Positions 15,433 to 21,726 of a stretch of 22,501 nt of DNA are shown in pieces. The DNA is from an uncultured Collinsella sp. Lineage in GTDB: Bacteria; Actinomycetota; Coriobacteriia; Coriobacteriales; Coriobacteriaceae. The DNA lies in assembly GCA_959027945.1 (NCBI GenBank), contig CAUFRO010000033.1, positions 1 through 22,501 of the forward strand, written 5' to 3'. A model generated the notes under the pieces. The model saw only the letters and a program-made list of their open reading frames with translations, searched no databases and was not told the DNA's origin. A program made the position numbers and the translations under genes. The number at the start of each line of letters is the position of its first letter. Position 1 is the stretch's first letter.

Positions 15433-15461
15433 GTTATATGAGCTAGATTCAGTCTCTGCAA
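15433..15461 (-). promoter_or_regulatory. promoter of the MFS exporter gene, start at the ATG
   Basis: On the minus strand TTGCAG (15456-15461), a 17-bp spacer and TATAAC (15433-15438) end 5 nt before the ATG at 15427, so transcription should begin at or next to the start codon. The inverted repeat gctaga/tctagc (15442-15447, 15463-15468) brackets the -35 element and could be an operator. Confidence 0.7.
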
Positions 15462-15492
15462 CTCTAGCAGAATACGACAAGAAGCAGCGCCT

Positions 15493-15521
15493 TTGTCACG
15501 GTCTGCGCTTGCCTGTATAGT
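15493..15521 (+). promoter_or_regulatory. promoter of the LpdD-like/NUDIX gene
   Basis: TTGTCA (15493-15498), 17 bp and TATAGT (15516-15521) are each one base from consensus. The predicted start is near 15528, giving a leader of about 46 nt. An 8-bp inverted repeat (gcctgtat/atacaggc, 15511-15533) spans the -10 element and the start site, a good place for a repressor. Confidence 0.75.
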
Positions 15522-15573
15522 CGCAATACAGGCGAAGATGGTCTCAGGTACATCGCGGGCGACAGGAGATCCC

Positions 15574-16521
15574 ATGGGTATGCACACGACAAAGGTTGCA
15601 GTGGGCGAGGGCAAGTTTACGCTCGAGGCCCAGCTGACGGTGACGCCGCGAGGCATGGCGGTGTACGCCTGCTCGCCGGAGTTCGCACACCTGGGCGCCA
15701 CGGCGCAGGCCATTCCGCGTCCCGAGCCCGGACGCACGGCGACTGTGAGCATCCTTGCCGTTCCGTGCCATCGCGACGAGATCCCGGCGCACGACATTGC
15801 GGCGGCGCTCGCTACGCGCTTTGGTGTGCCGGTAACCGCAAGCATGGGTTTTCATGTTGAACAGGCGAGCAAGGACGACTTGCAGCGCGTGCTCAATACC
15901 ACGAAGGAGCTCATCGTCGCGCTCGAAGAAACCGCGGCCCGCATCTTGCGCGCCGGCTGGGATGAGGGCGGTGCGGGTGCCGAGGTCGTGGCGGTCGATG
16001 CCGCGACGGGCAAAGCGCTCGCTCCCGTCGATCGCATCAAAGCTCATACCGGCGAGGGTATCCTGCACCAAGCATTCCTGACGCTTCTGGTCGAGGGCCA
16101 GGGCGAAAACATGCGCCTGCTGCTCTGTCGCCGCAGCCCGCTCAAGCGCCTGTGGGGCGGGGTGCTGGCCGATAGCTGCGCCGGCCATCCGCTCCCGGGG
16201 GAGGGCGTCGCCGCCGCGACGGCGCGTCGCATCAACGAAGAGCTCGGCATCATGCGCGAGCCGGACGAGCTCAAGCATCTGGGGCACGTGGTGTACCGCG
16301 AGGATCACGGCGACGGCCGCTGTGAGTGCGAATGGTGCGAGGTCTACCTGGCCCGTGTTAAGCCGGGCGAGCTGCACATCAACCAAGAGGAAATATCGGA
16401 AGTACGCCGCGTGGCCCTCTCCGAGCTCGACGGCTATCTGCAAGGTCATCCCGAGCAGTTGGCCCCCTGGCTCCGCGAGGCCCTCAGCGATCCGTCTATC
16501 CGCACGGCCCTCGCCATGTAA
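15574..16521 (+). CDS. fusion of LpdD-like domain with IPP-isomerase-like NUDIX domain
   Basis: This is a 315-residue two-part protein. Residues 1-125 resemble the LpdD-like prenylated-flavin chaperone domain (HLGATAQA at 39-46, H66-R-D, and MGFHVEQASKDDL at 91-103). This match is my recognition, not a search. Residues 145-315 align with type 1 isopentenyl diphosphate isomerase. The five metal ligands of E. coli Idi (H25, H32, H69, E114, E116) match H158, H165, H205, E251 and E253. Y104 and W161 match Y241 and W299. The catalytic Cys67 position is A203, but C202 is next to it. The ATG at 15574 follows aggag by 5 nt; ATG 15580 is an alternative. Isomerase activity is uncertain. Another NUDIX hydrolysis reaction is possible. 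Confidence 0.8.
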   Translation: MGMHTTKVAVGEGKFTLEAQLTVTPRGMAVYACSPEFAHLGATAQAIPRPEPGRTATVSILAVPCHRDEIPAHDIAAALATRFGVPVTASMGFHVEQASKDDLQRVLNTTKELIVALEETAARILRAGWDEGGAGAEVVAVDAATGKALAPVDRIKAHTGEGILHQAFLTLLVEGQGENMRLLLCRRSPLKRLWGGVLADSCAGHPLPGEGVAAATARRINEELGIMREPDELKHLGHVVYREDHGDGRCECEWCEVYLARVKPGELHINQEEISEVRRVALSELDGYLQGHPEQLAPWLREALSDPSIRTALAM

Positions 16522-16536
16522 TCGCTGCCCAAACCA

Positions 16537-16599
16537 TCACAACATTCGATGAAAATCTCGAAAACGAGGAAAAGCGTCGAATGTTGTGACGCTTTTCCT
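16537..16599. repeat. overlapping, mutually exclusive inverted repeats
   Basis: Stem 1 pairs tcacaacattcga (16537-16549) with its exact complement (16577-16589) around a small ctcg/cgag hairpin. Stem 2 pairs aggaaaagcgtc (16567-16578) with its exact complement (16588-16599). The two stems share bases and cannot form fully together. It begins 15 nt after the fusion gene and precedes the next gene by 81 nt. Neither stem has a T-run, so it is more like a switch or a compound repeat than a simple terminator. Confidence 0.75.
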
Positions 16600-16680
16600 G
16601 TCTGTGCCGGCGAGCTCCCGTGCCATCTGGGGGTATAAGGCTGGCAAGTGTTTATTTGCGAGGCTTAAGGGGCGCCCCGT

Positions 16681-17547
16681 ATGGATATCGATAACTTTGA
16701 ATGGTGGTATAGCGAGGGCGAGGCTCCGGACGAGGAGTGGGACGAGCCCGCGCCGCGTGACGTATCGAGCGACGAGGACGAGACCGGCAACGATGCCGTC
16801 GAGACGGACGCCGCTTCCGACTCCGCCGAACCCCTAACCTTTGAACAGGCTTGGGCCCAAGCCGAGGCCGATGAGGCTAAGGCCGATGCCACGGCCACAC
16901 TGGGTGAGCCAGCCGACATGTCCATCTCGCCGGCAAAGACCCCGCAGCCGCGTCACACTATCGACCCCGACAGCACGGCATCCTTCAGCATTCTCGACGT
17001 GCCCTCGCAGGGTGCCCAGGCGCCTGCGCCCACGCATCGCCCCGATCTGGCTCGCGAGGAAGATGCGGGACGTCGCTCTCCGCTTGGCCCCATCCTTATC
17101 GCCTTTATGGCCGGCGTTATCGCATGCTCGGTAATTGGAAACGTCTGGAGCCATGTTGAACAACAGCGCAAAGACGCCGCCAAGGTCGAGATGTCTGTCG
17201 AGCAATCGCTCAGCCGCACGCGCTCGGTGCATGTATCGGTCGAGGTCAAGGACGGCGCGACGTGGGACACCGCGCGCGGCGACAGCCAGATGCTCGTCCA
17301 TATCGTGGGTCGCACGCTCAAGGGGCAAGCGATCGACGAGTACCAATACGTCAATTCCGAAGGTGACGGCATCGAGCTCAAGCCCGGCGACTACGAGCTC
17401 ACGGTCGATGAGCCGCCCGTCGCCACCGACGGCACGCGTTACCGTGCCTCAAAGCGCATGGTTCCGGTGAGTTTTAATTCACAGGCGCCCGATACGGTCG
17501 ATAGCACGCCGCAGGGCGGGTTTGACCTTTACGCTATTGCTCAATAA
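16681..17547 (+). CDS. acidic single-pass membrane protein, unknown function
   Basis: I do not recognise this 288-residue protein. Residues 1-130 are highly acidic and probably disordered, starting with a Trp-rich patch (WWYSEGE, EEWDE). RR at 131-132 precedes one membrane helix (about 134-155), which places the N-terminus inside. Residues 155-185 are helical. Residues 186-285 look like a beta-sandwich outside the cell (VHVSVEVKDG, IELKPGDYELTVDEPPV), loosely like SpaA or carboxypeptidase-regulatory folds. The ATG at 16681 has aagggg about 8 nt upstream, within the short palindrome ggggcgcccc. It lies 79 nt before an aldose epimerase gene on the same strand. Cell-surface sensing or envelope anchoring is conceivable but unproven. 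Confidence 0.75.
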   Translation: MDIDNFEWWYSEGEAPDEEWDEPAPRDVSSDEDETGNDAVETDAASDSAEPLTFEQAWAQAEADEAKADATATLGEPADMSISPAKTPQPRHTIDPDSTASFSILDVPSQGAQAPAPTHRPDLAREEDAGRRSPLGPILIAFMAGVIACSVIGNVWSHVEQQRKDAAKVEMSVEQSLSRTRSVHVSVEVKDGATWDTARGDSQMLVHIVGRTLKGQAIDEYQYVNSEGDGIELKPGDYELTVDEPPVATDGTRYRASKRMVPVSFNSQAPDTVDSTPQGGFDLYAIAQ

Positions 17548-17626
17548 CTGCACCTGTCGCTCAACCCCGCCGCCAAGAGTGAGACAATAGCCCTCGACAC
17601 CGTTGTTTACTATTGGAGGAAGTAGC

Positions 17627-18520
17627 ATGTCCACCGTCACTACCATCAAGCGCGGCGGCCTCATCGCGGCCATCGATTCCATGGGCGCCCAGCTCACGAG
17701 CCTTGCCCTCAACGGCAACGAGTATCTGTGGCAGGGCGACCCGGCCTTTTGGGGCAAGCATGCGCCTATCCTGTTCCCCATCGTGGGATCGCTGCGCAAC
17801 AACATGGCGACATCTGCGGCCGGCACCTGCGAGATGCCGCGCCACGGACTTGCTCGCATCATCGAGCACAAGTTGGTCGAGGTTTCGGAGGACGGCTCCT
17901 CGGTAACGTACGAGATCACTGACACGCCCGAGTCGCTCAAGGCGTTCCCGTTCCACTTTAAGCTCAACATGACCTATGCCCTGACCGGCGACGCCACGCT
18001 CACGCAGACCTTTGCCGTCACCAACACCGGCGACGTGGCCCTGCCGTTCTTGGTGGGCGGTCATCCTGCATTCAACGTGCCCGCCCCCGGTGCCGAAGAC
18101 GAGGCGTTCGAGGATTACGAGCTGGCGTTTACCGAGGCTTGGACTAACGAGGCCCCCATCATCACGCCCGACGGTCTTATGACGTTCGAGGGCAGCTACA
18201 AGGCTCCCGATAACTCGGACGTGCTGCCCATCACGCACCGCAGCTTCGATAACGATGCCATCATGTTCACCGATGTCCCGGGTTCCACGCTCACGCTGCG
18301 CGGCCGCAAGTCGGGCCACGGCGTCAAGATCGACTTTGAGGGCTTTAAGTACATCGGCGTGTGGTCTGCCGCCAACGACGCCCCGTTTGTGGCGCTCGAG
18401 CCCTGGACCGGCCACACCACCATGGACACCGAGGACGACGTCTTTGAGCACAAGGTCAACACCATTACCTTGGCGCCGGGTGAGACGGACGTTCGCAGCT
18501 TTAGCGTTACCCTGCTCTAG
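17627..18520 (+). CDS. aldose 1-epimerase family protein (LacX-like)
   Basis: This 297-residue cytoplasmic beta-sandwich enzyme is of the galactose mutarotase type, which interconverts the alpha and beta anomers of sugars. Likely active-site residues are R57, H73 in PRHGLAR, H146 in GGHPAFN, and the catalytic base E258 in ALEPWTG. The length matches the LacX branch, whose natural substrates are poorly known. The ATG at 17627 has a strong ggagga site 6 nt upstream. The open frame reaches back to 17603, but that start has no site. It is a stand-alone gene with no sugar pathway genes beside it, and is followed by repeat copy C, which contains a likely terminator. Confidence 0.92.
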   Translation: MSTVTTIKRGGLIAAIDSMGAQLTSLALNGNEYLWQGDPAFWGKHAPILFPIVGSLRNNMATSAAGTCEMPRHGLARIIEHKLVEVSEDGSSVTYEITDTPESLKAFPFHFKLNMTYALTGDATLTQTFAVTNTGDVALPFLVGGHPAFNVPAPGAEDEAFEDYELAFTEAWTNEAPIITPDGLMTFEGSYKAPDNSDVLPITHRSFDNDAIMFTDVPGSTLTLRGRKSGHGVKIDFEGFKYIGVWSAANDAPFVALEPWTGHTTMDTEDDVFEHKVNTITLAPGETDVRSFSVTLL

Positions 18521-18547
18521 AGGTTCCGCCGTTCTAACGAACGACGG

Positions 18548-18640
18548 ACCGGTCGACGCTGCGCGCCACCCAGAGCGACAATTTGTCATTCAAAAGGCAA
18601 GGCATGACCAGAAGGTCTATGCCTTGCCTTTTTCATGCCA
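18548..18640 (+). repeat. structured intergenic repeat family, copy C
   Basis: It aligns end to end with copy B (10462-10552), sharing accgNtcgacgctgc, ttcaa, ggcatgRcc, aaggYctatgcc and cgcca-like ends. The core hairpin is 18592-18632. It lies after the aldose epimerase gene and before the amino acid importer. Confidence 0.75.
18592..18633 (+). terminator. terminator within repeat copy C
   Basis: A 14-bp stem (18592-18605 with 18619-18632), one bulged t, a gacc/ggtc top and an agaa loop end in five T (18629-18633). This is the only one of the three family copies with a proper T-run. It lies 71 nt after the epimerase stop. Confidence 0.7.
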
Positions 18641-18776
18641 AGTGGTACATGGGGGCAGGCTGCTTTGCGCCAATCGTCCTCGTGTGTCTATTAATTTTTC
18701 GCGCACATGCCGCGCTGCTGGTTGCGGGCGTATATCCTGTCTTATTGTCAGCAAAACGAAATTGGGAAGGCACCAG

Positions 18777-19703
18777 ATGCAATCTCGACAACAGCGCGAC
18801 ATGCAGGCCCAGCCGGTATGCAGCCGTCGCATCTTTTTGGGCAGCGCTCTCGCTGCGAGCGCTTCTGTCGTCGCCGGCGCACTTGCCGGCTGCCAGCGTC
18901 CCTCCACGCTGGAAGTAGTTCAGCCCACGACGGGCGGCGGTCGCGATGACCTGTCCGATTCCGTTATCGGCAAGGATAAGATCCGCATCGGCATGGAGGC
19001 GGCCTACGCCCCGTACAACTGGCAGGTTTCCGAGGACAGCGAGTTCACGATCCCCATCGACAACGTGCAGGGCGCCTATGCCGATGGCTACGACGTGCAG
19101 ATCGCCAAGATCGTCTGCAAGGCTCTCGGCGGCGAGTCCGTTGCCGTCAAGCAGAGCTTCTCGGGCCTTATCGACTCGCTCAACAACGGCCAGATTGACC
19201 TCATCATCGCCGGCATGAGCGCCACGCCCGAGCGCGAGGAGTCCGTCGGCTTTTCCGACCCGTACTTCATTGGCTACTTTGGCCTGTTCGTAAAAGAGGG
19301 CTCGCCCTACCAAAACGCCACCAAGCTCAGCGACTTCAGCGGTGCCACGGTGCTCGGCCAAAAGGACACCATGCTCGATACCGTCATCGACGAGATTCCG
19401 GGCGTTGTGCACAAGAACCCGGTCGATTCGGTCCCCACGGTGTTCTCGAATCTGCTGCAGGGCACGTGCGACGCCGTGACCTACAACACTGAGAACGAAA
19501 AGGGCTATATGGCCCAAAATCCCGGTATCGTCCCCATCCACTTTGCCGAGGGCGAGGGCTTTAAGCAGGAGGTCACGGCAAATGTCGGTTGCCGCAAGGG
19601 CTCGGACAAACTGCTTAAGCTCATCGACAAGACACTCAAGGGCATTAGCCAAGAGGAGCGCGACCAAATGTGGGACGCGTGCCTCGACCGTCAGCCGGCA
19701 TAG
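18777..19703 (+). CDS. polar amino acid ABC transporter, substrate-binding lipoprotein
   Basis: This 308-residue extracellular binding protein captures an amino acid for the permease encoded next. The signal peptide has twin arginines (SRRIFLG, R17-R18), a hydrophobic stretch and a lipobox ALAGC with C39, so it is probably exported by Tat and then lipid-anchored. The mature part has the family 3 pattern: IRIGMEAAYAPYNW, GYDVQIAKIV, SFSGLIDSLNNGQIDLIIAGMSATPER and SFSDPYF-like FSDPYFIGY. The W-free YAPYN ligand region and D-x-x-I-A-G-M-S favour polar amino acids such as glutamine or arginine. The exact ligand is unknown. The ATG at 18777 follows gggaagg by 6 nt. The stop is 9 nt before the permease start. 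Confidence 0.92.
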   Translation: MQSRQQRDMQAQPVCSRRIFLGSALAASASVVAGALAGCQRPSTLEVVQPTTGGGRDDLSDSVIGKDKIRIGMEAAYAPYNWQVSEDSEFTIPIDNVQGAYADGYDVQIAKIVCKALGGESVAVKQSFSGLIDSLNNGQIDLIIAGMSATPEREESVGFSDPYFIGYFGLFVKEGSPYQNATKLSDFSGATVLGQKDTMLDTVIDEIPGVVHKNPVDSVPTVFSNLLQGTCDAVTYNTENEKGYMAQNPGIVPIHFAEGEGFKQEVTANVGCRKGSDKLLKLIDKTLKGISQEERDQMWDACLDRQPA

Positions 19704-19712
19704 GGAGGCAGC

Positions 19713-20861
19713 ATGAAAGGCATCAATCGTCTGGCCTCCTTTATCAAGGCCGACCACCGTTATGTGTACCTGGGCACGAGCGTTATCGCGGCGCTCGGCT
19801 TGGCATTTAGCCAGCGCAACCCCACGCCGCTGAGCTTTTTGGCGCCCACCGGCATCTTCCAAGATTGCCTTTGGGCGATTCTTTGGGCCTGGATCGTCGT
19901 GTCGGCGGCAGCGCTCGTCACCAAGGTTATGCACTGGAGCGACTATCGCGAAACGTCGCCGTTTGCATCCGAGCGTTTCCGTCGCGGCGCGCGCCTGGGC
20001 AGCTATGTCGTGGTCGTCATCGCGGCGATCTTCTTTGTCGACCGCTGCGTCATGTCGTTTATCGACCTGGTGCAGGTGAGTATTGTCTCGGACTCCAACC
20101 CCAGCGACTTTTTGTCGAGCCTGGTCTACATGACCTACAAGAGCGGGGACTTCTTTATCCGCGGCATCGAGATCACCATCGCACTTGCGACCTTCGGTAC
20201 CGTCATCGCTTTTTTCCTTGCGCTGCTCTTTGTGTTTTTGCGCATTCAGACCTTCGATCGCGTGGACAACGACCTGGTGCGCTTCTTTAAGAGTGTCGGC
20301 CGCGGCTTTGCGACCATCTACTCCACCATCGTGCGTGGCACGCCCATGATGGTCCAGGGCCTACTCATCTATTACGCGGGCTTCACCGTTTTGCGCGGCA
20401 TGGGCTTCGAGACCGCCCAGGCCAACCAGATCTGGAGTACCTTCACTGCCGGCCTCGTCACCATCTCGCTCAACTCCACCGCCTACATGATGGAGGTCCT
20501 GCGCGGCGGCATCGAGTCCATCGACCCCGGTCAGGCCGAGGCGGCGCGCTCGCTGGGTCTGTCGCAGTGGCAGGCTATGCGCAAGGTCGTGTTCCCCCAG
20601 GGTATTAAAAACGCGATCCCCGCGCTCACCAACGAGCTCATCATCAACATCAAGGACTCGTCGGTGCTTTCGGTTATCGGCGTGTTCGACCTTATGTACG
20701 CTACTACCACGGTCGCCGGCGTGTACTACCGCCAGATGGAGGTCTACTGCGTGGCGCTCGTGGTCTACCTGATCCTGACGCTCGTGGCGAGCCGCCTGCT
20801 CGAGGCCTTTGGCAAAAAGCTCGGCGCCGAGGCTCCTGCCACGCTGCCCAGCTCTAACTAG
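19713..20861 (+). CDS. polar amino acid ABC transporter, permease with extended N-terminus
   Basis: This 382-residue membrane protein is longer than the usual 220-residue permease of this family. The core (about 150-370) has five helices, including IRGIEITIALATFGTVIAF, VRGTPMMVQ and the EAA loop EAARSLGLSQWQAMRKVVFPQ (about 272-292), which contacts the ATPase. The first 150 residues add about three membrane helices (about 18-32, 48-68, 90-112) and loops of unknown role. The ATG at 19713 follows ggagg closely and is 9 nt after the lipoprotein stop. The ATPase gene begins 22 nt downstream. A single permease gene implies a homodimer. Confidence 0.92.
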   Translation: MKGINRLASFIKADHRYVYLGTSVIAALGLAFSQRNPTPLSFLAPTGIFQDCLWAILWAWIVVSAAALVTKVMHWSDYRETSPFASERFRRGARLGSYVVVVIAAIFFVDRCVMSFIDLVQVSIVSDSNPSDFLSSLVYMTYKSGDFFIRGIEITIALATFGTVIAFFLALLFVFLRIQTFDRVDNDLVRFFKSVGRGFATIYSTIVRGTPMMVQGLLIYYAGFTVLRGMGFETAQANQIWSTFTAGLVTISLNSTAYMMEVLRGGIESIDPGQAEAARSLGLSQWQAMRKVVFPQGIKNAIPALTNELIINIKDSSVLSVIGVFDLMYATTTVAGVYYRQMEVYCVALVVYLILTLVASRLLEAFGKKLGAEAPATLPSSN

Positions 20862-20883
20862 GCTTAAGACGAGGAGAATCATC

Positions 20884-21669
20884 ATGGCAGATACCGCCAT
20901 TACCGGCGTTGCGGCCGCCGCACAGACCAATGAGCCGCTCATCCGCGTCGAGGGCCTGCGCAAGAGCTTTGGTTCGCTCGAGGTGCTCAAGGGCATCGAC
21001 CTGTCCGTCAATCCCGGTGAGGTTGTCACCATCATCGGCGCCTCGGGCTCGGGCAAATCGACCTTCCTGCGCTGCCTCAACCTGCTCGAGACCCCGGACG
21101 CGGGCCACATCTGGTTCCACGGCCAGGACCTCACGGCCGAGCGCTGCAACATCAACAAATTGCGCGAGGACATCGGCATGGTGTTCCAGGGCTTTAACCT
21201 GTTCAACAACATGGATGTGCTCGACAACTGCACGCTCGCGCCCGTCACGCTCAAAAAGATGAGCAAGGCCGAGGCCGAGAAGGTCGCGATGGAGCATCTG
21301 ACGAGCGTGGGACTCGAAAAGTTCGCGCACGCCGCCGTTGGTCGCCTGTCCGGTGGTCAAAAACAGCGCGTGGCCATCGCTCGTGCCCTATGTATGAATC
21401 CGCAGATCATGCTGTTCGACGAGCCGACCTCAGCGCTCGACCCCGAGATCGTGGGCGAGGTGCTCGAGGTCATGCGCAAGCTCGCCGCCGACGGCATGAC
21501 CATGGTCGTCGTCACGCATGAGATGGCCTTTGCCCGAACCGTGTCCGACCGCGTGGTCTTTATGGACAAGGGCGTGGTGCTCGAGGATGCCGCGCCGGCC
21601 GAGCTCTTCGGCAACCCCAAACACCAGCGCACTCGTGAGTTCCTCTCTCGCTATCTCGAGGACAAATAA
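20884..21669 (+). CDS. polar amino acid ABC transporter, ATP-binding protein (GlnQ-like)
   Basis: This 261-residue ATPase drives the importer. Walker A is GASGSGKST (52-60), the Q-loop is VFQGF (100-104), the signature LSGGQ is at 155-159, Walker B is MLFDE with E180, and the switch His is H212 (THE). All are intact. A 15-residue Ala-rich tail precedes the domain. The ATG at 20884 follows gaggaga by about 6 nt; the open frame extends upstream into the permease gene without a ribosome site. It is the last gene of the three-gene operon and is followed within 10 nt by a strong terminator. Sequence style matches the GlnQ/HisP group. Confidence 0.95.
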   Translation: MADTAITGVAAAAQTNEPLIRVEGLRKSFGSLEVLKGIDLSVNPGEVVTIIGASGSGKSTFLRCLNLLETPDAGHIWFHGQDLTAERCNINKLREDIGMVFQGFNLFNNMDVLDNCTLAPVTLKKMSKAEAEKVAMEHLTSVGLEKFAHAAVGRLSGGQKQRVAIARALCMNPQIMLFDEPTSALDPEIVGEVLEVMRKLAADGMTMVVVTHEMAFARTVSDRVVFMDKGVVLEDAAPAELFGNPKHQRTREFLSRYLEDK

Positions 21670-21677
21670 TGCAAGCG

Positions 21678-21716
21678 AACGTGGCAAAGGGACCGCCTCT
21701 TTGCCACGTTATTTTT
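21678..21716 (+). terminator. rho-independent terminator of the amino acid importer operon
   Basis: A perfect 12-bp stem (21678-21689 with 21699-21710) with a 9-nt loop is followed by attttt. The T-run ends right where the ggagga ribosome site of the next gene begins (21717-21722), so the peptidase message must start inside or after this structure, or be made by read-through. Confidence 0.9.
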
Positions 21717-21726
21717 GGAGGAAGGC

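Noticed and set aside
18661..18776. possible riboswitch or promoter before the amino acid importer
   Set aside because: Only weak hexamers were found (for example ttgcgc, 18 bp, tattaa), and no conserved aptamer pattern.
18633..19934. 433-codon minus-strand open frame
   Set aside because: It is antisense to a clear binding-protein gene and crosses its terminator and promoter region.
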